Assembly: GCF_010646885.2 (NCBI RefSeq)
Contig: NZ_CP050700.1
Span: 4,490,501 to 4,554,500 of the forward strand
Length of the DNA: 64,000 bases
Direction of reading: 5' to 3'
Source: Desulfopila sp. IMCC35008
GTDB lineage: Bacteria > Desulfobacterota > Desulfobulbia > Desulfobulbales > Desulfocapsaceae
Shown here: piece by piece, positions 9,314-19,032 of the stretch
Layout of the letters: each line of letters begins with the position of its first letter
How positions within the stretch are numbered: position 1 is the first letter of the stretch
The notes under the pieces: generated by a model
Seen by the model: only the letters and a program-made list of their open reading frames with translations
What the model was told of the DNA's origin: nothing
Databases searched by the model: none
Position numbers and translations under genes: made by a program

Positions 9314-11203
9314 TCAGGCAGAAAGCCCCAGGGCCAACCGTTTCGCGATGATACGCTCATCCACCTTTGCCGCTGCCTTTACATAGTCAGGCTCGACCAG
9401 GAATGCAGCTCCAAACAAATCCTCCAAACCATTCAGGGCAATATCGGTTACGAGTTTTGAGCCGTTAATCTGCGGTGGAATACCAATCTGTACTGAAATC
9501 CCGGATGCCACACAATATAAGCCAATAGCAACAGCTTTCTCCGAATACCATTCGGGGGAAGCCCCCCAAACCGGAAGGTCGGAGATATCAACCCCTAGTG
9601 CGTTCGCGATCAGGCCGCAGAGATGAATAACTCTTGAATTATCGACACAGGAACCAAAATGGAGAACAGGCGGTATATCAAGGGCGGAGCAGATCTTTTG
9701 TAAGCCGGGACCAGCCATGTCACTGCCCTCGGGGACAAGCAGTCCCGCCTTCCCGGCAGCCGTTGTAACACAGCCGGTTGCCAGAACCAGGATATCCCGC
9801 TTAATCAGCTCTTTTGCCAGGCCCACATTCTGGGAGTCGTGCTGGAATTTTGGATTGTTACAGCCCACGATTGCAGCCACTCCACGAATAGACCCATCCT
9901 TTATGGCGTCGAGCAGTGGCTCAAGACTCCCACCCAGCATGTTGAGTAATGCTTCATTCGAAAAACCGGTGACTACGTCTACCGGAGCAACCGGGATCTC
10001 CACCCTTGACTGGTCACGTACAGCATATGCATCAATAGCTAGCTCAATGATTTCAATTGCCTGCTGAGCTGCTGTGGCGGTGTTAAAGGAAATATGAGTA
10101 GCTCCGATGAACCGGGCTTTATCGGCTGTAGTAATGAACTTTGTATGATAACAGGCGACGGCTTGAACCATACTTGGCATGATGCATTGGTAATCAACCA
10201 CAACGGCCTCTACCGCACCGGTGACAATAGCCAGTTCGGTCATCAGGTTATTGCCTGCCATGGGAATGCCTTGTCTTCCCAGAAGCTCATTGCCGGTACA
10301 GCACAGTCCTCCGATATTGATACCCGCTGCACCGACTTTTTTTGCCCTGGCAATCATCTCCGGATCACGCGCGGCTGCAAGTACCATTTCAGAGACTACC
10401 GGATTATGACCATGGACGAGGATATTGACCATGTCAGCTTTAATCACTCCCAGATTCACCTGGGATTTCGAAGGTGTCGGGACTCCAAAGATGATATCGG
10501 AGAGCTCGGTGCCGACCATGGACCCTCCCCAACCGTCAGCCAACGCGGTTTTTGCAGAATGTAACATCGTACTCACGGCATCGTTGCCGCAACCCATGTG
10601 AGTGCGGTGCATCATTTCGGCGATTTCCCTATCCACCCCCCGAGGCATTACTTTGTATTTGCGCCAGATCTCCTTACGTCACTCGGGGACACGACTGACA
10701 AACCCGAGCTCTTTTTTGCGGCTGCCGAAATCTGAGAAACAGGCATCTACCAGGTCTTTGGCGATTGCCAGGGGGGCGCGGCCTTCAATGGGTATTCCGA
10801 GATCAGCAGAGACATTTCGCAATTTTTCTTCATCTGTGATTTTGTAATCGGGGGCCGCACCTTCTGTTATGGCCTCAAGTACTTCAATAAGGTCACGACC
10901 ATGGTCCGAATGTCCGACTGAACCACCCGCTACAAAGCGGCCGAAATTTCGCGCCACGATCACATCACCGTCGGCCCCGCAAACCCCTCGCTGCATTTTG
11001 CCATTTTCTTTAATGCTTATGCGGCAAGGTCCCATATTGCAATTTTTACACGTCAGTCCAAGTTCACAAAACTTGCATCCGGGTTGTTGCTGTTCGAAGC
11101 GGTCCCAGACGGTTTCAACCCCGTCTCGTCTTGCCTTCTCAATCATTTTCCGGGCGTCATCCCAGATAGATAAATTTTTCGCAGGTGTGGGTTGTTTAGA
11201 CAC
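9314..11203 (-). pseudogene. cooS: Anaerobic carbon monoxide dehydrogenase catalytic subunit, interrupted by an in-frame TGA
   Basis: Two pieces (11203-10679 and 10678-9314) share one frame and together give a full-length CooS of 629 residues split only by TGA at 10679-10681 (codon 175). The GTG start at 11203 has a GAGGAG site. N-terminal cluster cysteines are PGCKFC (43, 46), TCKNC (52, 55), GPC (60) and GVC (75). The CxxC spacing at 43/46 is the Desulfovibrio vulgaris-type D-cluster motif. The C-cluster region (GICCTGNE-like GLCCTGNE, HFGSCVDNSR) is intact. The TGA falls in PE-x-RKEIWRK, where homologues carry Lys/Arg and not Cys. I see no SECIS-like hairpin after it, so a nonsense mutation (for example CGA to TGA) is favoured over selenocysteine. 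The broken regulator next door supports decay. Confidence 0.75.
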
Positions 11204-11309
11204 GGCAGCTCCTCAATAAATTGTCATCCTGCCATACTGCACCCGGGTAGATGCAGCAGCTGGAATTCTTCAACTTACTGAGCAGGCTACTGTCAAAAGA
11301 ACAAAAATA

Positions 11310-11327
11310 CTGTCATCTGGCTGACAG
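11310..11327. promoter_or_regulatory. CRP/CooA-type operator upstream of cooS
   Basis: CTGTCATCTGGCTGACAG is a perfect inverted repeat of six-base arms around six bases, giving the TGTCA-N6-TGACA layout of CRP/FNR/CooA-family sites. It sits about 115 bases upstream of the cooS start and just past the end of the broken CooA-like gene. It is the likely binding site of that regulator. Confidence 0.6.
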
Positions 11328-11358
11328 ATCGCAATTTAGTCTTTCTTTTGCTCTTGTT

Positions 11359-12060
11359 TCAGGGGGCGGTAACGCCCCCAACCGATTCCAGGGCCCGAAG
11401 ATTCGGAATAAGGAACATCACGCGGCCGGGTCGTTCGATGAGATCGGCTCTTCTCTTACGAGATCATTGAGGAGCATTGATACTGTTTGCCGCGTAGAAC
11501 CAACTAATCGGGCAATCTGCTCGACCGATAAGTCGATGGTGATCTCTATACTGCCGTCCGTCATCCAAAGAGACACCATGCCGTCTAGCCTCATTTTAAA
11601 AGCAAGGCAACCAGGCGAGAATTTACATCCTTGAAGGCCAGTCCATCAATAATGGTAAAGGACGTTTTCAGGATATTACCCAACACCCGGACCATCGCCT
11701 TTGTCACCTCAGGATCTCCAACCATTCGCTGCCTGAATGTTGCCACATCGGTCATCAGGACAACAGCATCCGTAAGGATGCCTGAACATATGTTCCTGTA
11801 TGTGTTGAATAAATATCGCCTTTTGAAAGAATGCCCAGGTTAAACTCCTTCTCCTCGTAACCAAGGTATTTTCTGACCTTCCCGCTCTGGACAATAAAGA
11901 CTTGATTAGATTCTTGCCCCGGCTGGCAGATATAGGAACCTTTCGGAAATTTGTGATGGATCAGAACTGAGTGCAGATCTGCAAATGCAGGAAGTTGCAG
12001 ATGGTCAAGAAGATTTTCTTCCAGAAATTTCATATATCTTTTTCCCGCTTGTTGTATCAT
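11359..12060 (-). pseudogene. CooA-like CRP/FNR-family regulator, frameshifted
   Basis: The intact first part (12060 down to about 11790) encodes a cyclic-nucleotide-binding-type fold ending in LGILSKGDIYSTHTGTYVQA. The frame then shifts and continues as ILTDAVVLMTDVATFRQRM through GLAFKDVNSRLVALLLK. It shifts again to the winged-helix part (IDLSVEQIARLVGSTRQTVS) and a third time near 11445 to finish RADLIERPGRVMFLIP before TGA at 11359. The recognition helix and long dimer helix are all recognisable, so this was a full CooA-like activator. A small duplication (AAGAGAAGAG) explains the last shift. It is upstream of, and co-oriented with, cooS. Three lesions make sequencing error an unlikely sole cause. 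Confidence 0.8.
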
Positions 12061-12280
12061 CTGGAATTCTCGAGAGCATTAGGTCGAATCAGGTCCCAAT
12101 CCACACTATGCCAACATATCAGATTCTTACACCCCACCACCAGATCATAAAACAAGATTCATCAATAGCAAGTCCACGCTGTACCATCCTCGACAGCTCA
12201 TTACTAATCAATATATAAAATTACGACTTCTCTCACTACACTTTGAATACAGGCCCACCTGACCTGATGAAAAATCAGAG

Positions 12281-14464
12281 CTAAAAACCCGGTGCACATT
12301 TTATCGTTTGAGTCTTCTGTGTACGTTGGGCAACAATAGTGTTGAGCACAGAGTACAGATTCTCCAGATCGACAGGTTTGGGCAGATAATAGTTCATACC
12401 TTTGTCGAGTATATGCTCCTCATCACCTTTCATGACACAGGCAGTTAAGGCAATAAGGGGAGTATGAGTATTATCAGGACCCGCTTTACCCTGACGTATG
12501 GCTCGGGCAGTTTTCAACCCGTCCAGAACAGGCATCTGGATATCTAGAAAAACCGCATCAAAGTGATTACCGATCATGGCATCCAAGGCTTCGGCACCGT
12601 TTTCCGCGGTCGTGACGGTGCAGCCGCACCTCTTCAGTAACATCTCAATTGTGAGAGCGCTGATGCCATCATCTTCGGCCACCAGAAGATCAAGACCAAA
12701 AAGTTGCGCTTCCGTATCTTTACGTGAGGTTACCTTCTCCTCAGGGCAGAATTCACACAATCCGAAGTTCAGGCAAAAGCTGATCGTTGTTCCTCTTCCC
12801 GGTTCACTCTCGACAAAAAGATTCCCTCCCATCAAGCCGATCAGCCGTTTACAGATTGCAAGTCCAAGCCCTGCCCCCTGATCCCGTTTCTCCCAGTTGT
12901 CTCCCCCTTGCCGGAATGGCTCGAAAAGGTGTTTAAGTTCACGGGAGTTAATCCCCACCCCGGTATCCGCCACGACAAACAACACACGATGACTGCCCGG
13001 CTGCTGTATCGGCAAAGGACAGACCTCAATAGTCACACCGCCTGTTTCGGTAAACTTAATCGCGTTGCCCAGCAGGTTATTGAGAATTTGCTGCAACCTT
13101 GTTCCATCACCCAGCATCAATTCGGGCAGAGGCGGATGAATCATTGGGTTAAGTTCAAGACCTTTCTCTTTGCAGGTTATATACAATAAGTCACAAACCT
13201 GCTTGACGGTCTCAGCCAGATCAAACGGTTCATTACGAAGCGACATCTGCCCCGCCTCTACCCGGGAGAGATCCAGAATATCAGAAAGCAGCACGCTCAG
13301 TCGTCTGGATGATTTCAGGGCAATTTTAACATACTCCTGCTGTTCGCTTGTTTCGATGGTGCGATCGAGGAGCTGTAACATGCCCATTATGCCATTGAGG
13401 GGGGTTCTGAGGTCATGACTCATATTGGCAAGAAATTCTGATTTTGCCTGGTTCGTAGCTTCCGCAGCCTGCTTCTTCCGGAGCAGACTGTCCTGCTTTT
13501 CCTGCTTCTCCTCGGCAAAACGATAAAAGATATTTGAGAGTTTGAAGGCCTGGGACCAGGCAACTACCAGGGCAAGTGACAAGGCAAAACCCAGCCCCAG
13601 GGCAAGGGCAATATAGATAACAGTCATAGGTCGGTACGCCAAATCGAGCGGTTGGGACACCAGCACGTCCCACCCGAGATTATGTACCCGCACCACGGAT
13701 CCGAGCATCGGTACTCCGTCCAACTCAAACGCTATAGAGGAAACGAGCGATTTACCCCGTACATTTGGGGGTGGAAAAGTTTTCAGGTTAAGCTGCATAC
13801 CCCATTTTCTCTGTTTGTGATCCGCTACAATGCGTCCGCTCTTGTCAAGTATGAGAGTCTGGAACCCTGCCTCAACCGGCAGGTGACCGATCAGTTCGGA
13901 GAGGCGATGCAAAGTAATTTCCCCTATAATAACGTTATCCGAGACAGGCACCATCAGGGAAACAGCCAGACGACTGCTGACTGTGGAGAGAAATGTTTGA
14001 GACCAGGTCGGATGGTCGGCATTGCCACCACTGAACATGAACGGTCGTCCCGAGAGATCGAGACCTTTCAGGTCCTCTCGCTTTATTCGACGTATAAACC
14101 TCCCCTTTTGGGCAAGGCCGACGTGAAGGATAGCCTGCTTTTGTCTGGATGCGATGTAAATAGTTTCAAAGAGGTCGCCTTCACCGCACTGGGCATCCAA
14201 AAGGCTGCCAACCAGGCCTGGATCCGTGCTGTTTTCCTGCTCCAGGAATTGTGCAAGAGACAGCAGCTGGCGTTCTCCGCCCGACAGGTGGGTGTCAATC
14301 AGGCCTGCAATTGTATGAGCCATTCCCTCATGCTGGATGGCAATCTGTCTCTTCATCCTGGGAACCATGAAATACATACCCAGGCCAATGATGAGGATAG
14401 GCAGGATGGCGACCAGGCTAAACCGTAATGATAGGTAGCGATGCAGGGAAGGAGTCGTTTTCAC
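12281..14464 (-). CDS. Hybrid sensor histidine kinase with Cache-like periplasmic domain
   Basis: About 727 residues from a GTG at 14464, four bases after the stop of the upstream binding-protein gene; a longer start at 14518 would overlap that gene. Order: TM1 (SLVAILPILIIGLGMYF), a periplasmic Cache-like domain of about 240 residues, TM2 (MTVIYIALALGLGFALSLAL), HisKA with ANMSHDLRTPLNG, HATPase with GLGLAICKRL, and a C-terminal receiver (AEDDG, phospho-acceptor Asp in VFLDIQMPVLDG). The near-overlap with a LivK-like protein gene suggests that the binding protein presents a ligand to this kinase. Confidence 0.88.
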   Translation of the reverse strand: MKTTPSLHRYLSLRFSLVAILPILIIGLGMYFMVPRMKRQIAIQHEGMAHTIAGLIDTHLSGGERQLLSLAQFLEQENSTDPGLVGSLLDAQCGEGDLFETIYIASRQKQAILHVGLAQKGRFIRRIKREDLKGLDLSGRPFMFSGGNADHPTWSQTFLSTVSSRLAVSLMVPVSDNVIIGEITLHRLSELIGHLPVEAGFQTLILDKSGRIVADHKQRKWGMQLNLKTFPPPNVRGKSLVSSIAFELDGVPMLGSVVRVHNLGWDVLVSQPLDLAYRPMTVIYIALALGLGFALSLALVVAWSQAFKLSNIFYRFAEEKQEKQDSLLRKKQAAEATNQAKSEFLANMSHDLRTPLNGIMGMLQLLDRTIETSEQQEYVKIALKSSRRLSVLLSDILDLSRVEAGQMSLRNEPFDLAETVKQVCDLLYITCKEKGLELNPMIHPPLPELMLGDGTRLQQILNNLLGNAIKFTETGGVTIEVCPLPIQQPGSHRVLFVVADTGVGINSRELKHLFEPFRQGGDNWEKRDQGAGLGLAICKRLIGLMGGNLFVESEPGRGTTISFCLNFGLCEFCPEEKVTSRKDTEAQLFGLDLLVAEDDGISALTIEMLLKRCGCTVTTAENGAEALDAMIGNHFDAVFLDIQMPVLDGLKTARAIRQGKAGPDNTHTPLIALTACVMKGDEEHILDKGMNYYLPKPVDLENLYSVLNTIVAQRTQKTQTIKCAPGF

Positions 14465-14468
14465 GTGA

Positions 14469-15608
14469 CTATTCCAGTACCACAAACTTACCGTTTTGAA
14501 CAACACTAATGGAAACATGCGACCGGGTTACGTCACCAAAGGTATCGAAGCTGAAATCACTCTGTAAACCCGGAAAATTTTTAATTGAGAGGATTGTTTC
14601 TTTCAGGTTATTCCCCTCCTGCCGGGCAAGAGCGGCCAGCAGCAGATCTGTCGCATCGTAGGTATAAACACCTGGAAAACCGGGTTCTCTATTATATCTC
14701 TTCAGATACTCCCTGCGGAAGTTCTGATATCTCTTGCCCGGGTGATTTCTGTCGAAGGTCTGAACCACAGTAACGCCTTCAACTGTCTTACCTCCCAACT
14801 CCAGCAGGCGTTCGGTAGCTCCCCAGTCTGCCAGCGAAATTGAAATATCCGGGTTTACCCGTCGTATCTGTTGGCAGAGGATTGCGGACTCCAGAGAGTT
14901 AGCGATAATAAGAATTCCATCCGGCTCATGCCGGAGCATCTCGCTGGAAATCTGGGTGAAGGATTTGCCTTTACTGCTGTCAAATCCGGTCGTAGCAATT
15001 ATTTCCCCGCCATTCGCTGAGAAAGTGTCTTTAAAACATTTCAGCCAGTCTTCACTAAAGGAGCTGTTAGTCTGGTCATAGATTACGGCAATCCGTCGCA
15101 CATCCGTATTATTGATATGATAAATGGCACTTTTTGTAGCATGCATCAAAGTTGTTGAAGAAACCTTGAAGAGAAAATCGTCCCGGCCGGAAAGAAGCCT
15201 GGTGGTTGCCGTTGGACTGATAGCGACAACTTGATGCTTATCCAGCAGGGGGGTGACAGCCATGGCCATATCACTGGTCATGGGTCCTATGATGGCAACG
15301 ACCCCGCTATCTATTAACTCCTGCGTTAAGACCCTTACTAGCTCCGGATCCTGTTGGTCGTCCCTGATGACCAGTTCAATCCGGCTCCCGTTGATGCCAC
15401 CGTTCTGGTTGTATTTCTCAACAACCATCTGGATTGCATCCCTGCCGGAAATGCCAAGGTCGGCAACCCGCCCGGAGGTGCCCGCAATAAAACCTATCTT
15501 TATCGGTTTTCTATCCCTGCAACCCGATATCTGGATGCCAATTAAAAAGAGAATAAAGAGGCAGGCCAGAAGAACCTTGCCAACTCGTGTTTGTCTCCTG
15601 ACATACAT
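14469..15608 (-). CDS. LivK-type periplasmic binding lipoprotein
   Basis: 379 residues. The N-terminal signal ends in a lipobox (QISGC), so the protein is a membrane-anchored lipoprotein. The mature part starts KIGFIAGTSGRVADLGISGRDAIQM and follows the type I periplasmic binding fold for branched-chain amino acids and amides (DDQQDPELVRVLTQELI, AIIGPMTSDMA). No permease or ATPase genes lie nearby; the next gene is a hybrid kinase only four bases on. A sensory rather than transport role is inferred. Confidence 0.87.
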   Translation of the reverse strand: MYVRRQTRVGKVLLACLFILFLIGIQISGCRDRKPIKIGFIAGTSGRVADLGISGRDAIQMVVEKYNQNGGINGSRIELVIRDDQQDPELVRVLTQELIDSGVVAIIGPMTSDMAMAVTPLLDKHQVVAISPTATTRLLSGRDDFLFKVSSTTLMHATKSAIYHINNTDVRRIAVIYDQTNSSFSEDWLKCFKDTFSANGGEIIATTGFDSSKGKSFTQISSEMLRHEPDGILIIANSLESAILCQQIRRVNPDISISLADWGATERLLELGGKTVEGVTVVQTFDRNHPGKRYQNFRREYLKRYNREPGFPGVYTYDATDLLLAALARQEGNNLKETILSIKNFPGLQSDFSFDTFGDVTRSHVSISVVQNGKFVVLE

Positions 15609-16110
15609 GGCTTTTTCTCCGTAGGCTTCCAGAAAGCTTCCATCAGAGATAATTATTACATCCGGTTTTCCTCATGATGAAAGTTTCTTTTTACAGTCTT
15701 CCAAAGCGGTGTGGCGAATGTGGAATCGATGTTTAGTCGTTCCTATCCCCAACTTACTAGTATTGTTCGAGGGTAAAATCTGCAAAAATATTATCCTGAG
15801 TATAACGAAGATATCAGGAAAATGGTAGATTCAGGACAAGTAACTAAGTTAATTCCTGACCTTCACACCATACAATTTACTTTCCTTCAGCTCATCAGAA
15901 AAGACTGCAGGCATGACGGACTATGCATACAGCTGTTACAGCACCTGTAACATTTTCACGGACAACAGCCACCTGAATGCAACATGGATACTCGCTACGT
16001 TATGCGATTAGATATTTCAAAAGAGATTCCGTCCCCTCCTGCCCAGTCTGGTATTGACAAGTATGACTAAAACCTCAAACGCAGTCTGGCGTCTTTGTTA
16101 AGATTTTTTG
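15609..16110. other. Gene-free stretch with a repeat fragment and a small hairpin
   Basis: About 500 bases without a convincing gene. Bases about 15765-15830 resemble the dispersed MITE-like repeat seen at 48.5, 49.7 and 53.4 kb (shared core ending AACGAAGATAT). A perfect eight-base-arm hairpin (TGTTACAG-CAC-CTGTAACA) is at 15934-15952, followed by TTTT, and may be a weak terminator or operator. Confidence 0.45.
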
Positions 16111-16995
16111 TTATTCCGGCCACACATTCTCCGGTAACGGCTTTTTATGCAGCTCAAGAAAATGGCCAACCAAACTGGCAGGGTAGTAGCGTTTTATCAG
16201 ATCGTCCCTGAAGATCCTGTACTCATCAGTAAGAAGCAAATCATTAATTTTCGAAATTACTTCCCGCCCCTCCGGGGTATTATTGCAAAATGCCAAAGTG
16301 CTTACAGTACCCGGTGCCTCAGCTACCTGTAAAAAGGCCAGTTCGTCCCGGACTTTGGGATTGTTATTGGAATGCCAGGTAAAATCAAGTGCGTGAGAAA
16401 CATAAAAATCGATATTCCCACGCAGCAGCATCTCCTGAAATTCACCGATAACAGTTGCCTGCATCGTCACATTGGGGCGTTCTTCATTTCTCTCGATGAC
16501 ATTTCGAATTTCAGGGTGGTAAGTGGCTCCGCGAACCCAACTCGTCCGTAAGCCCTTGTTTTCTATCAGGTCAGCCACGGAAACATTTTCTCCCCTTGAA
16601 AACAGGGTGGCAATATCGCGTTGCCGGACAACGATGCCAGGGGGGGCAAGTTCCAGAGAACTGTTCGAGGGAATCACCTTCCCTTTCAACTCAGGAGACA
16701 CAGGGGTTTTTCCAGGACAACAGTAGATACCGGAATGAGTGTTTGCCATATCGTGAAAAATCCGTTTTATCGGCATGCCTTCAGCTTGATGAGAATATTC
16801 CGGCAAATGTTCCTGATAAAAACGAAAGAGCTCATCAGCAAATCCCTCTCCTGTTCCGGGTTTATTGTATATGGCCTGGATATAGAAAACCTTCCACTCT
16901 ATGACGGGCAGCTCGCCACCATTCGCCTGAGGTACGCGATATGCCAGAGTAACCGACATCATGAGCAGGACCAGGATACAATTTCTCATCTTCAA
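16111..16995 (-). CDS. Periplasmic solute-binding protein family 3-like (TIGR02285-like)
   Basis: 294 residues with a Sec signal (MKMRNCILVLLMMSVTLAYRVPQANG). The mature sequence has the layout of the uncharacterised SBP-3 relatives (VIEWKVFYIQAIYNKPGTGEGFADELFRFYQE; SGIYCCPG; PPGIVVRQRD; FYVSHALDFTW). It has no transporter partners and is transcribed divergently from the hybrid kinase gene starting at 17074, about 80 bases away. It may therefore serve as an extracytoplasmic ligand reader. The ligand is unknown. Confidence 0.75.
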   Translation of the reverse strand: MKMRNCILVLLMMSVTLAYRVPQANGGELPVIEWKVFYIQAIYNKPGTGEGFADELFRFYQEHLPEYSHQAEGMPIKRIFHDMANTHSGIYCCPGKTPVSPELKGKVIPSNSSLELAPPGIVVRQRDIATLFSRGENVSVADLIENKGLRTSWVRGATYHPEIRNVIERNEERPNVTMQATVIGEFQEMLLRGNIDFYVSHALDFTWHSNNNPKVRDELAFLQVAEAPGTVSTLAFCNNTPEGREVISKINDLLLTDEYRIFRDDLIKRYYPASLVGHFLELHKKPLPENVWPE

Positions 16996-17073
16996 CCTCT
17001 TTTAAATATGGTTTGACATGTATGACGACTCACTCTAATGTCGGCACCATAGCACACTATTCAATCTTCTTGA

Positions 17074-19005
17074 ATGAAGAACAACTTCTGTCAACTGACA
17101 CCCTTAATGAAACAGCGATCCCTGACAAGGCAAATCATCATTGCCCTTATCTGCACTACCGTCGTGTGCCTGATTCCATTTTCCCTGCATAACTACCTGA
17201 CCCTTAAGAGGTCCTATTACGAGTCACTGGATAATGATCGTAAGACATTGGGAACACAGGCTCAAAACAGCCTTTCAATCCCGATGTATAATCTCGATAC
17301 TTACCAGATCCGTCAGGTCATCCAGGGATTTATGAACAACAAAACTATCGAGAAAATGATTGTTCGGGACATTTACCCACCTCATACAATTTTTGTTGCT
17401 GCCGGAAGAGATGCCAACTGGGAGCCTGTTATCCAGGAAATTGACGAAGCCCCAGGTTCCTCACAATTTGCCGATACATACTCTATCATTTTTCAGCAAC
17501 GCAAAGTTGGTTTGCTGGATATGGTTTATACTGACAAATTTATACAACAGACCCTGACCAAAGCGATTATCTCTAACATTGCGACCCTGCTCCTGCTCAC
17601 CATTACACTCTCTTTAGCTATGTTCATCGTGCTGCGTAAACGAGTCATCCAGCCTTTAAAGCAGGTAGAGCAATATGCGATTGAGATCGGCAGAAACGAG
17701 ATGGCGGAGATTCCCATCGACAGCAGCAGATTTTCCCTTGAAATTCGCAATGTCCAATATGCTCTGGAAAGCATGTTATCCCAGTTACGTTCGCGCTTCG
17801 ACTCGCTGATGCGTTCTGAAAAAGCACTTCGGGATAGTGAAAAGCTACGCCAGCAATCCCAGAAAATGGAGGCAATTGGCACTCTCGCCGGAGGTATAGC
17901 CCATGACTTTAACAATATCCTGGGGGCAATACTTGGTTATACCGACCTTCTGCTTGTCAATAATCAGGAAGCTGATGTCACGAGAAAACATCTGCAACAA
18001 ATTCAGAAAGCGGGTTACAGGGCACGTAATCTGGTAAAACAGATTCTCGCTTTTAGCCGACAGTCACAGCAGGAAATTGACAAGATCAGAATCGGGCCGA
18101 TACTCCAAGAGGTTTCTCAACTTTTACGTTCGTCCATACCGGTAACCATAGAGATACGTCTTGAGATAAACGATGAACCGGATGTCGTCGAGGCAGACCC
18201 TACACAGATTCATCAGGTTTTAATGAATCTCTCAACCAACGCCTTTCACGCAATGGAGAAGACAGGAGGAGACCTTACTTTCTCGCTACGATCTATTGAG
18301 TCTCTTCCCGAAGAAGTGGAAAAAGATATACAGAGTCCATCCGGTAAATACCTCTTACTTTCCATAACAGATACCGGGCATGGTATGCCACCGGAAGTCC
18401 AGGATAAAATATTTGACCCGTTCTTTACTACAAAAGAGCAGAACAAGGGAACAGGAATGGGCTTAGCTGTTGTCTATGGAATTATTCATGATATGGGGGG
18501 AGACATTACCGTAAAAAGCAGTGCCGGAGCTGGAACCACCTTTCATGTCTACCTACCTTTATGCAAGGAGACAGATGTTATAGAGGTTGATAAAAGTGAC
18601 ACTGTTGAACAGGGTAAAGAGCACATCCTGCTTGTGGATGACGATGTCATGTTGTCACAGATCACACAGTTGACCCTAGAGCAACTTGGCTATAAAGTCA
18701 CATCGCAAAACAGTAGTGTCGACGCTGTTCAATTATTTAGAAACACCGCCCAGGACTATGATCTCGTGCTTACAGATTACGACATGCCCAAACTCACCGG
18801 CCTTGAACTTACAGACCGCTTACGCGAGATTCGCCGGGATATTCCCATCGTACTCTACACTGGCTTTAGTGAAATGGTGGATGAAGAGCTGGCACAGTCC
18901 AGAGGCATAAATGGCTTTGCCTATAAACCGGTACCCAGGTCACATATGGCCCGATTAATACGAACAGCCCTCCATACAGAAAAGAACAAAATTACAGGTT
19001 CGTGA
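17074..19005 (+). CDS. Hybrid sensor histidine kinase with HAMP and receiver
   Basis: 643 residues; a start at the internal ATG (17107, MKQRSLTRQ) is equally possible since neither has a clear ribosome site. TM1 (IIIALICTTVVCLIPFS), a short periplasmic domain of about 130 residues, TM2 (ISNIATLLLLTITLSLAMFIVL), HAMP, HisKA with [16 protein letters not shown], HATPase (GTGMGLAVVYGII) and a C-terminal receiver (LVDDDVM, Asp in LVLTDYDMPKLTG). Divergent from the binding-protein gene at 16111-16995. Confidence 0.88.
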   Translation: MKNNFCQLTPLMKQRSLTRQIIIALICTTVVCLIPFSLHNYLTLKRSYYESLDNDRKTLGTQAQNSLSIPMYNLDTYQIRQVIQGFMNNKTIEKMIVRDIYPPHTIFVAAGRDANWEPVIQEIDEAPGSSQFADTYSIIFQQRKVGLLDMVYTDKFIQQTLTKAIISNIATLLLLTITLSLAMFIVLRKRVIQPLKQVEQYAIEIGRNEMAEIPIDSSRFSLEIRNVQYALESMLSQLRSRFDSLMRSEKALRDSEKLRQQSQKMEAIGTLAGGIAHDFNNILGAILGYTDLLLVNNQEADVTRKHLQQIQKAGYRARNLVKQILAFSRQSQQEIDKIRIGPILQEVSQLLRSSIPVTIEIRLEINDEPDVVEADPTQIHQVLMNLSTNAFHAMEKTGGDLTFSLRSIESLPEEVEKDIQSPSGKYLLLSITDTGHGMPPEVQDKIFDPFFTTKEQNKGTGMGLAVVYGIIHDMGGDITVKSSAGAGTTFHVYLPLCKETDVIEVDKSDTVEQGKEHILLVDDDVMLSQITQLTLEQLGYKVTSQNSSVDAVQLFRNTAQDYDLVLTDYDMPKLTGLELTDRLREIRRDIPIVLYTGFSEMVDEELAQSRGINGFAYKPVPRSHMARLIRTALHTEKNKITGS

Positions 19006-19032
19006 AATCTCATTTCCCCTGTCCTCTGTTTG

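Noticed and set aside
10679-10681. TGA in cooS read as selenocysteine
   Set aside because: Homologues have Lys/Arg here, no good SECIS-like hairpin follows, and the neighbouring regulator is also broken, so a nonsense mutation is the simpler reading.
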